64,000 nucleotides of DNA from Aridibacter sp965216195 (GCA_965216195.1 OZ244151.1:2666001-2730000), one strand, 5' to 3'; counted from the stretch's first letter, positions 1-8,895 are shown. The notes: generated from the letters alone by a model not told the origin. Numbers and translations are program-made.

Positions 1-797
1 GAACGCAGATAATGTAGATTGCCTTGATTTATATCGAGCAGAGAATTGCAGTAAGGGCAGGTTACGCGTTCGGCTTTGTCGGGAGCCTTAAGCTCAAGTG
101 TTCCGCCGCAATTCGGACAGCTCATTGCCTCCGCCCCAACCGCTTTCGCCTCGCGTTCGGCCGATCGTTTGTTTGCCAAGCCTAAATCGGCGAGCGTCAC
201 TTCCTGACCAAAGAAAACAAACGGCGGGTTTGTACTGTAATCAATCGTGGCAAAAACGCCGCCCTTTCCGGTCAAATCAGCGTAGTTGCTCTTTTCGTTT
301 GGCTCCAATTTATATGGGATCTCGCCGTCAGCAGCTATATGGCTCGCGGTTCCTTTTTCAGCTACCAAAAGCTTTGTTTTACTCGGAATTTCCTTTACTA
401 CCTGACCGATCTGTAATCCGGCAAAATCGGGAACCGTAACTCCCTCGGGAAGCGGTTTGTAGAAGGTCATGTAAAACTTGCCTTGAGCCTCAGCAAGCCA
501 GCCTACCCAACCGTTTGAAAAGGTCGCGTACCATTCGTCCCAAACGCCGCCGCGCTCGTGTTTAAGCTGCGCGCGACCCGTAAGTTCAAATTTTTTGCCT
601 TTATATTCACCGCGCAAACCGAGCTGAAGCGGAGATTTGGATTGAACGATCTCCGCAACCTTTCCAAGGTCTTCCAGTTTGCGATCAGTCCGACTGACGG
701 CAGACCGGCAAAACGGGCAAACGACGACGATAGTCGAACCGGCGCGAAATTCGATTGGCGCAGCACACGATGGGCAATTCGCTTTTAATTTGCTCAT
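1..797 (-). CDS. DUF4178 domain protein with two zinc ribbons (3' end outside window)
   Basis: The minus-strand frame opens at ATG 797 and stays open to the window edge, so the C-terminus is missing. Near the N-terminus two CxxC pairs (KANCPSC and VCPFC) form a zinc ribbon; a second ribbon (MSCPNC, VTCPYC) lies near the truncated end. Between them is a DUF4178-like core with the WDEWYATFSNGWVGWLAEAQG stretch (Trp/Gly-rich beta strands). Its ATG overlaps the stop of the upstream SpeD-like gene in an ATGA, so the two are probably translationally coupled. From memory, DUF4178 genes often sit beside speD, DUF350 and spermidine synthase genes; the remainder of such a cluster would lie left of this window. 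Molecular function is unknown; zinc binding is inferred from the Cys spacing. Confidence 0.85.
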   Translation of the reverse strand, partial: MSKLKANCPSCAAPIEFRAGSTIVVVCPFCRSAVSRTDRKLEDLGKVAEIVQSKSPLQLGLRGEYKGKKFELTGRAQLKHERGGVWDEWYATFSNGWVGWLAEAQGKFYMTFYKPLPEGVTVPDFAGLQIGQVVKEIPSKTKLLVAEKGTASHIAADGEIPYKLEPNEKSNYADLTGKGGVFATIDYSTNPPFVFFGQEVTLADLGLANKRSAEREAKAVGAEAMSCPNCGGTLELKAPDKAERVTCPYCNSLLDINQGNLHYLR

Positions 798-1231
798 TGA
801 GTGCCTCCCGCTTCGAATGCCGTAACGCCCGCGTCCCGCTGGCTGTCCGGACTGTTTGTCGCAGAACACTGCTCGGTTTCACCACGTCGAATTTTCGTTA
901 TGGTCACTTGCTCCGCGCTTAGGAGATCGCGCAGCTTTCCATCCCAATCCCACTCGGGACGCGTCTTGCAGCAGTAAAGATTAAACGTTGCGATATGATT
1001 TTCCGGATAGGTATGGCACGCAAGATGCGATTCCGTAAGCGCGACTAAGCCAGTAACACCACCCTCGCCGGGAAATTTATGCCAGACATCTTTTCCCAGG
1101 GTTTTTAATCCGAGATCGTCGATAACGGACGCAAAAACACTCTGAAGTAGTTTTTCATCGCGAAGGAGTTCGGCTTTACAGCCTCTTGCTTCGACTAACC
1201 ATTCAGTTCCAACTATCATCGGGGTTTTCAC
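794..1231 (-). CDS. speD: S-adenosylmethionine decarboxylase proenzyme-like (SpeD family)
   Basis: A 145-residue protein of the small bacterial AdoMetDC class, a self-cleaving pyruvoyl enzyme that makes decarboxylated AdoMet for spermidine synthesis. The cleavage motif TESH lies at residues 66-69 (Ser68 would become the pyruvoyl group), followed by the family-typical HTYPENH and a Cys pair near 87-88 where the catalytic Cys is expected. The first codon is GTG at 1231; an in-frame ATG at 1219 is an alternative, and neither has a clear Shine-Dalgarno. It overlaps the DUF4178 gene by 4 nt. Some SpeD homologues are now known to decarboxylate arginine or ornithine instead, so substrate is not certain. 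Confidence 0.85.
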   Translation of the reverse strand: MKTPMIVGTEWLVEARGCKAELLRDEKLLQSVFASVIDDLGLKTLGKDVWHKFPGEGGVTGLVALTESHLACHTYPENHIATFNLYCCKTRPEWDWDGKLRDLLSAEQVTITKIRRGETEQCSATNSPDSQRDAGVTAFEAGGTQ

Positions 1232-1309
1232 TAACTAAATATTACGAATTCGGGCGGAAAAAGTTTTAAACCTTGCAGCTAACATTTACGTTATAATGCG
1301 CTGGGACGT

Positions 1310-2257
1310 ATGTTTTACAAAACTATATCTAAAATTCTCGTTTTTGTCATATCTCTTCTATTTGTTTGTTTTATCGCGTCAAATTGTTCGTTCCACGCCT
1401 TTGATATCGACAATATTGAGCAAAAAAACAAGAAGAAATTCTCCCGCAGATTCGAGAAACCGAAAGTCATAGCGCGTATTAAATCCCAGGAGATTTCAGA
1501 AAGCAGCGGACTCGTTTCTTCGCGTTGTAACAAAGACATTTTCTGGACGCACAATGACTCACGAAACGGCGCGTTTATTTTTGCGGTTGATAGAAAAGGC
1601 AAAAAGCTTGGAACCTGGAAGGTAACGGGTGCAGTAAATAAAGACTGGGAAGATCTGGCAACAATTAAAAAAGACGGAAAGTGTTTTCTTTATGTTGGCG
1701 ATATTGGAAACAACTCGCGTATTCGGAGCGAATTTACGGTCTACCGCGTTGAGGAGCCCCGTATCGAAAATGCTGCTTCCGCATCAAGTTTTAAAAACCC
1801 GCTTAAAACGAAACGGGCAACTCCGATCAAATTTTCCTATCCCAATATCCGCAGGAATTCCGAAACGCTTCTCGTTCACCCAGTTACGGAAGACCTTTAC
1901 ATCCTTTCCAAGCGCCTCACTGGTGCCGCGTCCGTATATAAGATGGCAAAAGGTACCACGTCTTTGAAGAAAATCGCGGATTTTGAAGTGCCAGCATTGC
2001 CAAACGGCTTGCTGACCGGCGGCGAGATTTCTTCTGATGGAAAACGAATTATTCTCTGCGACTACTTCAATGGCTACGAGATCACGTTGCCGGATGATGC
2101 TACGAATTTCGATGAAATCTGGAAAGAAGAACCCTCTGTGATTGAGCTAGGGAGAAGAGAACAAGGTGAGGCGATCTGCTATTCGGAAGACATGACCTCA
2201 GTTTTTGCGACAAGTGAAAGGCTTAATTCACCTTTAATTCAGGTAAAAAGAAAATAG
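1310..2257 (+). CDS. Secreted beta-propeller-like protein, function unknown
   Basis: 315 residues. The N-terminus has a hydrophobic helix (about residues 8-24, ending near a Cys), which fits a signal peptide or lipoprotein signal. The rest resembles NHL/esterase-like propeller proteins: an ESSGL start, WTHNDSRNG, a GAVNKDWEDLA motif followed by LYVGDIGNNS, then blades ending in IYRVEEP-like strands. Such WEDLA/DIGDN signatures occur in secreted propeller proteins of unknown role. The gene is divergent from speD with about 80 bp between them and is convergent with the PBP4 gene, overlapping its 3' end by 35 bp. No catalytic residues can be named. Confidence 0.75.
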   Translation: MFYKTISKILVFVISLLFVCFIASNCSFHAFDIDNIEQKNKKKFSRRFEKPKVIARIKSQEISESSGLVSSRCNKDIFWTHNDSRNGAFIFAVDRKGKKLGTWKVTGAVNKDWEDLATIKKDGKCFLYVGDIGNNSRIRSEFTVYRVEEPRIENAASASSFKNPLKTKRATPIKFSYPNIRRNSETLLVHPVTEDLYILSKRLTGAASVYKMAKGTTSLKKIADFEVPALPNGLLTGGEISSDGKRIILCDYFNGYEITLPDDATNFDEIWKEEPSVIELGRREQGEAICYSEDMTSVFATSERLNSPLIQVKRK

Positions 2258-3875
2258 GCAATTTAGCCGTCGCTCCACTGTCATAATCCGCCAGCGCAAC
2301 GACAATATTGTCGATTGTTTGCGAACGAAGTCGGGAATTTGGCAAATTGTTTGTCAGAATTGAAAACACAAATCGCTCTCCGGAGCGAGCCGTTACATAT
2401 CCCGTCAGAGCAGAGACCTGATCGAGGGTTCCCGTTTTGCCGCGAACGTTTGCCTCGGCAGAGGTTCCCTTAAAACGCCTCTTGAGCGTTCCATCCACTC
2501 CCCCAACCGTGAGCGAATTCTTCCAGGCCGGCGCATAGCGACTTTTATCCATGTAGGCGTAAAGTTTTACACAGGAATCAGGCGTGATCAGATTGTGGCG
2601 CGATAGCCCGCTTCCATCATATTGAATTACGCTTTCGGGCGATTCCCCGGCTTTAATCAGGAGGTTTTTGATAACCTCAATACCCTTCTGTGCACTAGTC
2701 TTTTCTGAATCGGTCTTATCTCCGCGTTCCTCGCCAAGCGCGCGCAATATCAATTCGGTATAAAGATTTTGGCTCGGCTTCATGGTTTTTGCAGCAATTA
2801 CACTCAGCGGCTGAGATTTCACATCTGTAATTTTGATCAAGGAGGAAGGCCGGAGTTTGATTCCGTTTCGTTCCTCAAGATTGATCGCACGTGCGGCGCC
2901 TTTCACCTTAACGCCTTTTAATATCAACCGTTGTTTTAACATCTCGGCAAAGAGCCCAGCCGGACGCGTGACTGCGATCGCACCTTTATAACCCCTGTCG
3001 TTTTCCGGCATTGTCCCCGAAACTTCAACAAGGTTTTCATCGAGTTTTTTCCAAACCCGCATCTTGCGCTGCGTGCCCGTCGGGGTAGTTCGGCATTTAT
3101 TTACTACACGATAAAGACGATTAAAGGGAGAAATACTCACAACACAATTCGCGCCATCCGAACTCGGCGTGATCCTTAAATCAACCGAATTGTCGTTTAT
3201 CGAGAGCGACGAAATCTCCGCACCGTAATACCACTGCAGATCGTCCCATTCCCAACCATTTGGAATCGGTTTTGCGTTAAAGTAAGTTTCATCCGCGATA
3301 ATACTTCCTTCAATTTCCTTTATACCCGAGCGCACAATTTTCTCAGCCAGTTCGTCGATTCTTCGGTAGTAATTGCCATCGTAAAAATTAGCAGAAAAGG
3401 TGGGATCCCCTCGCCCGTAAACAATCAAATTATCCTTTAGCGTGCCCTTAAAATCGGGTCTTGAGCTCGCGTAAACGCTTGTTACAAAACGGAAATTGGG
3501 CGTCAATGAATCGATAGCTGCCGCCACCGTGTAGCTTTTCATATTCGAGGCGGGCACAAAATACTTGTCCGAGTTAATGCTCAAAAGCTTAGCGTTTCGA
3601 TCAAGCCAATCGATTCTTAAACCCACGCGCCCACGCCGAAGCAAAGGATTAAGCAGGATTCCCCGAACTTTCGATTGAACATAACTCGCGATTTTTGGGT
3701 AACGCGGATCCGAAACCGGACGCGCAATCGGTGTCGGCGTAGGCGCCGGTTTCACCGTTTTTGTTTCGGCTACACGCGGGCGATTCGTACTTTGAGCGTG
3801 CGTTTGGGGAGACGCTACGAAACTTAAAGCTGCAAACCAAACTAATACGAGTATTTTCAAAGATTCTTTTTTCAT
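2223..3875 (-). CDS. dacB: D-alanyl-D-alanine carboxypeptidase/endopeptidase, PBP4 type (peptidase S13)
   Basis: 550 residues with a signal peptide (about 1-28, cleavage near AQS) and a Pro/Thr-rich linker. The three penicillin-binding motifs are visible: SxxK as SNMK at 110-113, SxN as SQN at 368-370, and KTG at 480-482 (RGKTGTLDQVSALTGYV context). The conserved DGSGLSRHN block lies at 420-428, and a large insertion domain between the first two motifs is typical of the S13 family. It would remove terminal D-Ala and cut peptide cross-links in periplasmic peptidoglycan. Start at ATG 3875, directly before the lysine-rich signal. It reads convergently into the propeller gene. Confidence 0.93.
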   Translation of the reverse strand: MKKESLKILVLVWFAALSFVASPQTHAQSTNRPRVAETKTVKPAPTPTPIARPVSDPRYPKIASYVQSKVRGILLNPLLRRGRVGLRIDWLDRNAKLLSINSDKYFVPASNMKSYTVAAAIDSLTPNFRFVTSVYASSRPDFKGTLKDNLIVYGRGDPTFSANFYDGNYYRRIDELAEKIVRSGIKEIEGSIIADETYFNAKPIPNGWEWDDLQWYYGAEISSLSINDNSVDLRITPSSDGANCVVSISPFNRLYRVVNKCRTTPTGTQRKMRVWKKLDENLVEVSGTMPENDRGYKGAIAVTRPAGLFAEMLKQRLILKGVKVKGAARAINLEERNGIKLRPSSLIKITDVKSQPLSVIAAKTMKPSQNLYTELILRALGEERGDKTDSEKTSAQKGIEVIKNLLIKAGESPESVIQYDGSGLSRHNLITPDSCVKLYAYMDKSRYAPAWKNSLTVGGVDGTLKRRFKGTSAEANVRGKTGTLDQVSALTGYVTARSGERFVFSILTNNLPNSRLRSQTIDNIVVALADYDSGATAKLPIFFLPELKVN

Positions 3876-3944
3876 TAGGTTTTATATTACGGAAAACTTT
3901 GCGATTTTAAAATGAGGTAGGTTTCATATTCAGATGCCGCGCAA

Positions 3945-3978
3945 AAGAAAAAGGCTGTTAGCCAAAAACTAACAGCCC
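3945..3978 (-). terminator. Rho-independent terminator of the 3999-5042 gene
   Basis: A perfect 9-bp stem GGCTGTTAG/CTAACAGCC (3953-3961 with 3969-3977) and a 7-nt loop, followed on the minus strand by TTTTTCTTTT. It lies about 20 nt after the stop codon at 3999. Confidence 0.9.
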
Positions 3979-3998
3979 GAAAATAAATTTAGGTGGAA

Positions 3999-5042
3999 TT
4001 ACTTCTTTTTGCTGACAAGTGTGTCGATATCAGTCTTGGAAATTGTTAAATCGATGGTGACGAAATCTTCTTCGCGTGCAATTGTTACGTCCTCGATCAT
4101 ACGCGCATATACTTGCTTATCAGCTCCTTTAGAATTTCCAAGGAAGGCTGAGCCTAGCATTCGCAGTCCCGATAAAGTCGCTTCTAAATCAGTCGCTTTC
4201 TCTTTATCGGTCGTCTTGGCAAACATGGAAACCAATGCGTTTCCATCGTCTAGATCTAATGCGCCTTGGAGCTGTCTGATCGAAGCAAGCGTTTCGCCCA
4301 ACTCATCGTCACCAAGTTTGAGGTATTTCGATAAACCGTCAGGAAGCAACATTCCCAAGCTGCCAAGTGCTTCCGGCTTACGATCAAGCAAACCAATAAC
4401 ATCTCCACCAACACGCGGAGAAGCACTTAGCGTTTCTCTTACACGCTCCAGGGTTCCAACTGCTATCGTTTTTTCGTCAAAAGCGGCCAAAGCAACCTCA
4501 TTGGACAAGCCTTTGAGCATCTTATCCACGGTAGATCCCAGCACGGATTTGTCATCCTTTTTCGCCGCCTTAGTTTTATGTTTTTCAATGAGTTTTTCAG
4601 TGGAAAAGATATAGATCGTGCGACGTCCCGCTTTCTCTTCACGATACTTTCCGTCCGCAGCAAGCCTCGCAACGGAAATCACAGCTTTTGACTCCAATTC
4701 ACCGCGAGCCAATAAAACAGGCTCGAAATCGAATGCTTCATCCGAGACCGCTTCAGTTTTTACTCCTAGAGCGAGTTCATTAAATTTCCTCAAATCCAAA
4801 CCTGTTTCGGCTTCAATCTCGTTTATTTTGCCCTCTAGATCCCTAAGCGCCTTGGGCTTGGAAGAAAGAAACTGCGGAAGTGCCTCCCTAAAAAGTCGCG
4901 CAGAATCAAGAACAATCACGCCATCAGACTCCGGAAGAAGCTTAGCGAGCTGATTTTTTTCTGACTTCGCGGAAGTTGCCGCGCCAAACATTGCCAGCGC
5001 GAAAGCAAAAACTGTAAGTAAAACTAAAACTCTCGATTTCAT
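3999..5042 (-). CDS. Secreted protein of unknown function
   Basis: 347 residues from the ATG at 5042, which has AGAGGA eight bases upstream; a longer frame to 5084 exists but has no ribosome site. The signal peptide is clear (MKSRVLVLLTVFAFALAMFG, cleavage near SAKS). The mature part begins with LLPESDGVIVLDSARLF and is rich in Lys, Glu, Ala and Leu with alternating strands and helices, and ends in KTDIDTLVSKKK. I do not recognise a named domain; DUF3352-like secreted proteins have a comparable opening. It stands alone between its own terminator and a 340-bp regulatory gap. Confidence 0.7.
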   Translation of the reverse strand: MKSRVLVLLTVFAFALAMFGAATSAKSEKNQLAKLLPESDGVIVLDSARLFREALPQFLSSKPKALRDLEGKINEIEAETGLDLRKFNELALGVKTEAVSDEAFDFEPVLLARGELESKAVISVARLAADGKYREEKAGRRTIYIFSTEKLIEKHKTKAAKKDDKSVLGSTVDKMLKGLSNEVALAAFDEKTIAVGTLERVRETLSASPRVGGDVIGLLDRKPEALGSLGMLLPDGLSKYLKLGDDELGETLASIRQLQGALDLDDGNALVSMFAKTTDKEKATDLEATLSGLRMLGSAFLGNSKGADKQVYARMIEDVTIAREEDFVTIDLTISKTDIDTLVSKKK

Positions 5043-5188
5043 TAAATGTCCTCTTAAAAAATATTCTCTAAAATTAAGACGCAAGAAAACGGCAAAATGT
5101 TACCTTACTAAAGATGATTTAAACCCACAGAAACGTTGGTTAAGTATTTTTATGGCTTTGCACAACAATAGCCTCATACAAGTGTTTA

Positions 5189-5236
5189 TTGTGCAGACTT
5201 CACCATTCTTGTGCAAGGAAACTCCATTTTTGTGCA
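5189..5236 (+). promoter_or_regulatory. Three direct TTGTGCA repeats, 20-21 bp apart
   Basis: Direct copies of TTGTGCA start at 5189, 5209 and 5230; two are extended to TTGTGCAGACT. The 20- and 21-bp steps are about two helical turns, so a repressor could bind one face of the DNA. They sit about 75 bp upstream of the promoter of the toxin-antitoxin pair that follows. The antitoxin, which carries a helix-turn-helix, is the natural candidate ligand (inference). Confidence 0.6.
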
Positions 5237-5309
5237 GACTCGTTCTTGACAACACCCTCGGCAAAAAAGCCTCGTAAATACTTTAGTTGGATTTGGATTT
5301 AGTCTATAC

Positions 5310-5338
5310 TTGACAAGGTAAAACCCTTTTATTATTCA
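5310..5338 (+). promoter_or_regulatory. Predicted promoter for the DUF433/PIN toxin-antitoxin operon
   Basis: A perfect -35 box TTGACA (5310-5315), a 17-bp spacer and a weak -10 TATTCA (5333-5338), 47 bp upstream of the antitoxin ATG. Confidence 0.5.
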
Positions 5339-5384
5339 ATCGGTTGGCTACGCTAACGTTTTTTGATTCAATTACTTACAAGCA

Positions 5385-6164
5385 ATGGGGAGCAGTATTT
5401 ACAACGATAAGATAAAACATATTTATGGTGGCGATCCTAGAGAGCTGCCTCTGTATGGGCTCACTGAAACAGCTAAATATCTTAAGATCAACCTTTTTAC
5501 CCTAAAATCATGGGTTAATGGGCGAAGCTATAAATTAGCGGACGGCACAGCTAAATGGTGGAAACCGGTAATTGACTTACCCGACCCCAAACAACCGCTA
5601 CTGTCGTTCTATAATTTAGTGGAAGTTCATGTTTTATCTGGGATTCGACGGATTCATAACATCCAATTTTACAAAGTAAGGTTAGCGCTAAATTATATAG
5701 AGACACAGTTTGAGGATACGAAACATCCATTGGCCACTAGGGACTTTTGGGCAGACAAATTTGACCTTTTCATAAGGGAATCGGGTAGCTTAATCTGCGC
5801 GTCTCAACAAGGGCAGACGGTTATCGAGGCTGTTGTTAAACAATACTTGCATCGAATCGAGCGGGATAATTTTGATTTGACCGCCTTCCGCCTTTACCCA
5901 TTTTCAAAAAGTATTAACTTCGGATTTGAGGATTCCCAAAATCGTTTAAGCGGCTTGGAAGCTATGCCCAAAAACATTGTAATTGATCCGTTGGTTTCTT
6001 TCGGAAGGCCAACGCTTGCCGATACAGGAGTACCCACAAACGTCATCGCCGGTCGATTCAAAGGCGGGGAGAATATTGAATCGATATCCGACGATTATGA
6101 AATCGAGAAAACGAAAATCACGGAAGCGCTCACGTACGAAGGAGTCTTACGCCGAGCAGCTTAG
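5385..6164 (+). CDS. DUF433-domain antitoxin with N-terminal MerR-like HTH
   Basis: 259 residues. Residues about 24-50 (YGLTETAKYLKINLFTLKSWV) look like a MerR-type helix-turn-helix. The C-terminal ~55 residues form a DUF433 domain (VIDPLVSFGRPTLADTGVPT, then SDDYEIEKTKITEAL), the fold of VapB45-type antitoxins. The long two-domain form is typical of antitoxins paired with the PIN-like toxin encoded next, with which it overlaps by 68 nt. It should bind and neutralise the toxin and repress the operon, probably through the TTGTGCA repeats upstream and downstream. The start ATG has only a weak upstream purine stretch. Confidence 0.8.
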   Translation: MGSSIYNDKIKHIYGGDPRELPLYGLTETAKYLKINLFTLKSWVNGRSYKLADGTAKWWKPVIDLPDPKQPLLSFYNLVEVHVLSGIRRIHNIQFYKVRLALNYIETQFEDTKHPLATRDFWADKFDLFIRESGSLICASQQGQTVIEAVVKQYLHRIERDNFDLTAFRLYPFSKSINFGFEDSQNRLSGLEAMPKNIVIDPLVSFGRPTLADTGVPTNVIAGRFKGGENIESISDDYEIEKTKITEALTYEGVLRRAA

Positions 6165-6642
6165 CGACTACGTTTTTTTCGTAGATCGGTCCTCGGGGAA
6201 AAAACAACTGGCTGAAGGTCTACGAAAAATCGGGCTCAATGTTGAAACGCATGACAACCATTTTGCGAATACGACCCATGATATTGATTGGCTTCCAATA
6301 TGCGGAACGAATGGATGGATCGTTATAAGTAGTGACCTAAACATCAAGAGAAATCGTCTTGAACGTCAAGTGCTACTGTCATCCAAAGTTGCATCATTCT
6401 TCTTTACAAGTGCTTCTTTCACGACCGCTCAACAGCTAAACGCCTTTCTCACAGCCTTGAAGAAGATCGCCCATTACGTTCGAAACGAAAAGCGGCCGTT
6501 TATAGCCCGCATTTTCAAAGACGGAAAGTTTGAATTATGGGTAAATCACAAAGGCGAAGATATGGTGGCAAAAAAGCAGGAAAGGCAGAGGCTTAGAAGA
6601 GTTCGCAAACAACAAGAACAATTAAAAAAAGAAGATTCGTAG
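6097..6642 (+). CDS. PIN-like domain toxin (VapC45/DUF5615-like), partner of DUF433 antitoxin
   Basis: About 181 residues if translation begins at ATG 6097, the last in-frame start before the domain. The first ~20 residues are extremely basic (MKSRKRKSRKRSR). The PIN-like core has YVFFVDRSSGKK with an acidic residue at the first strand, VETHDNHF, DIDWL, and GWIVISSDLNIKRN, matching the order of acidic residues in PIN-like RNases. The C-terminal tail is again Lys/Arg/Gln-rich. It is presumably a ribonuclease toxin. The 68-nt overlap with the antitoxin implies coupled translation. Confidence 0.75.
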   Translation: MKSRKRKSRKRSRTKESYAEQLSDYVFFVDRSSGKKQLAEGLRKIGLNVETHDNHFANTTHDIDWLPICGTNGWIVISSDLNIKRNRLERQVLLSSKVASFFFTSASFTTAQQLNAFLTALKKIAHYVRNEKRPFIARIFKDGKFELWVNHKGEDMVAKKQERQRLRRVRKQQEQLKKEDS

Positions 6643-6864
6643 TTTGTTTTAAGTGAAGTGACAACCATCCCTAAGAACTGTAAACTCTTTATTCTCAGGT
6701 AATTACACTCGACAATCACGGAAATGTTTTATGGATTTGTACCACGATGTTTCAAAGCAGCCTACGGAAACAATACCTGCTAATCAGCACAAAAGTTTAC
6801 ATTGCGGTCGGAGCTTAAAGTTCAATTCTCGCATTTCTTGAGCGGTCCACTGACTACTCTTCAT

Positions 6865-6910
6865 TTGTGCAACTCCCTTATAAATACACGAGCCGAATAG
6901 TTTTTGTGCA
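6865..6910 (+). promoter_or_regulatory. Two further TTGTGCA copies downstream of the toxin
   Basis: TTGTGCA at 6865-6871 and 6904-6910, 39 bp apart, again close to a multiple of two helical turns. They lie in the 317-bp gap between the toxin gene and the methyltransferase 3' end, where no gene is seen. The same heptamer occurs upstream of the operon, so it brackets the toxin-antitoxin cassette. Confidence 0.45.
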
Positions 6911-6959
6911 GAAACAGTTGAAATGTGGCGTTATTTGGATTATTGCGCAAAGCCCATTT

Positions 6960-7544
6960 TTACTGCGTTTCGCGAACCTCTGCGTTTCCTTGATCCTTGA
7001 TCACCTCAAATTCAAATTTCAACTCTTTTCCGCGAATTATATAGCTCAAATACTGCTCCCAAAATTTCCTAAGGAATCGCATGCCCGGAATCTTTTGATC
7101 CATGTTAACCAAAAACTCTATTCCGATTGCTCTCCAAAGATTTGCTAGTGAAACATAAGTCTTTATTGGCTTGAGCCTTACATCCGTATAAAAATCAAAA
7201 AGTTGTTTTTCAGAAACGAATTGGTTGAATGAATATGAATTGAAATGATTGCGGTGGGTTGGGTCGCTGGCCCAATCCGGATTCGTATAATGAGGCGTCA
7301 AAAGGCGAATTACGCCTCCGTGTTTTGTGATTCGGTACAATTCTTCTACAAATGCTATTACATCTGGAATGTGCTCTACTACGTGATTTGCGACGACCAA
7401 CTCAAACTCGTCGTCCTCAAAAGGATACGGAACATCGCCCAAATCATGGATTACGTCGGCGGCCGTGCGCGGATTGTTGTCCAACCCAATTGCCCCTTCC
7501 GTTTTATTCGCTCCGCACCCTACGTCCAAGACCTTTTGCATCAC
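6960..7544 (-). CDS. SAM-dependent methyltransferase (class I, type 11)
   Basis: 194 residues. Motif I is VLDVGCGANKTEGAIGLD at the very N-terminus, followed by an acidic motif, the post-II block DDEFELVVANHVVEHI and a motif III-like RITKHGGVIRLLTPHY. This is the Methyltransf_11 pattern; the substrate is unknown, with small molecules or lipid/sugar precursors most likely. The frame starts at GTG 7544 with ATG right behind it at 7541; there is no convincing ribosome site. The gene has no close operon partner. Confidence 0.8.
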   Translation of the reverse strand: MMQKVLDVGCGANKTEGAIGLDNNPRTAADVIHDLGDVPYPFEDDEFELVVANHVVEHIPDVIAFVEELYRITKHGGVIRLLTPHYTNPDWASDPTHRNHFNSYSFNQFVSEKQLFDFYTDVRLKPIKTYVSLANLWRAIGIEFLVNMDQKIPGMRFLRKFWEQYLSYIIRGKELKFEFEVIKDQGNAEVRETQ

Positions 7545-7626
7545 GCGGTTATTTATAGAATAAGTGCAAAAGATTTACAAAAGAGTATGTGACTTAAAAT
7601 TGTTTCGAAGCGGGCAGGATCTATTT

Positions 7627-8892
7627 TCACTTCGATATCTGCTCGATTTTATTCTTCACAAAACGCTTAATCGGCTGATTGTTTGTGAGTTTGAGGGCCT
7701 GCTCGAAGGCTTTAATCGCACCGGGGAAATTATTCGTTTTCTGTAGGAGTTCTCCCTTGGTTATATAAAAAGGGTAATAATTGCTTAATTGAGCTTCTTT
7801 CAATTCGTCGAGTTCTGCCAGGGCAATTTTTGCACCTTTCACTTGCGAAACGGCGAAAACTTTATTCAAAGCGACAATTGGAGACGGTTTTTGACTCAGC
7901 AATTCGTCGTAAGTTTTAATGAGCGATTTCCAATCCGTCAGCGCAAAACTTTTAGAAAGCACATGAAAAGAAGCGATCTCGGCTTCGAGATGATAGTCGC
8001 TAACCTCTTTGCCGCTAGCTGAAGCCCTAAAATAATCGAGTCCTTCGGCGATCAATTTTCGGTCCCATTGAGATCGGTCTTGTTCGGCAAGAATTAGAAT
8101 AGAGCCGTCTTCCGCGTGTCGCGTTGGCAAACGTGAAGCCTGAAAAAGAAATAGCGCCGTTAAAGCATTTACTTTTGGCGATGTCGAAACAGTATGTTTC
8201 GACATAAGCTTCGCCAATCTAATCGCTTCGAAACAAAGATCGGTTCTAACGAGTTTGTCGCCGGCAGACGCCGAGTAACCCTCGTTAAACATTAGATACA
8301 AAACTTTTAAGACGGCATTCAAACGCCCCGGGATTTTTTTTGGTTCGGGAATCTCCAATCGAATATTATTGTCGCGCAAACGTTTCTTCGCTCGCGTGAT
8401 CATTTTTGCGATTGCTCCTTTCTTAGCCAAGAAGGCGTGAGCGATTTCTTGAACACTAAATCCGCCAACGGTTTTAAGAGTTAAAGCGATTTGGCTATCG
8501 ATTGGAATTGCCGGATGACAGCAAGCGAAAATCATCTGCAGCTGATCTTCAAAAATCTCGTCTTCAAAATAGATGCCGCTACTAAAATCCGCCCTAGCGG
8601 CATAATCATTCGCGAGCTTAACTTCATGATCGAATTCGACGCTTTTTTTATAGCGTCTTAATTGATCAAGCATATGATTTTTCGCAACCTGTATGAGCCA
8701 CGCCTTCGGGTTTTGCGGAATACCCTTAAACGTCCAGTGGCTTAACGCTTTCGCAAGAGCAACCTGTAGGGCGTCTTCGACGAGATCGAGTTTTGAAATA
8801 CCAAAAATTCTTGTTAAAACGGAAACCATTTGCCCGATGTCGTGTCGAAACAGATGATCAACCGATTCATTTATTGTCAATTCAGAATCCAT
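7627..8892 (-). CDS. RNA polymerase sigma factor, ECF42-like with C-terminal TPR extension
   Basis: 421 residues, far longer than a minimal ECF sigma factor. The N-terminal ~170 residues carry sigma region 2 (DLVEDALQVALAKALSHW, NPKAWLIQVAKNHMLDQLRR) and region 4 (LTLKTVGGFSVQEIAHAFL). The C-terminal ~250 residues are helical with TPR-like repeats (NKVFAVSQVKGAKIALAELD, AIKAFEQALKLTNN), as in the ECF42/DUF6596 group, where the tail replaces an anti-sigma factor. It is preceded 3 nt upstream by a DGPF/YCII gene, the hallmark partner of this group. Confidence 0.92.
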   Translation of the reverse strand: MDSELTINESVDHLFRHDIGQMVSVLTRIFGISKLDLVEDALQVALAKALSHWTFKGIPQNPKAWLIQVAKNHMLDQLRRYKKSVEFDHEVKLANDYAARADFSSGIYFEDEIFEDQLQMIFACCHPAIPIDSQIALTLKTVGGFSVQEIAHAFLAKKGAIAKMITRAKKRLRDNNIRLEIPEPKKIPGRLNAVLKVLYLMFNEGYSASAGDKLVRTDLCFEAIRLAKLMSKHTVSTSPKVNALTALFLFQASRLPTRHAEDGSILILAEQDRSQWDRKLIAEGLDYFRASASGKEVSDYHLEAEIASFHVLSKSFALTDWKSLIKTYDELLSQKPSPIVALNKVFAVSQVKGAKIALAELDELKEAQLSNYYPFYITKGELLQKTNNFPGAIKAFEQALKLTNNQPIKRFVKNKIEQISK

Positions 8893-8895
8893 TTC

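Noticed and set aside
98..439. 113-codon plus-strand frame
   Set aside because: Lies entirely opposite the DUF4178 gene, whose minus-strand frame has zinc ribbons and a coupled start; this frame has no motif or ribosome site.
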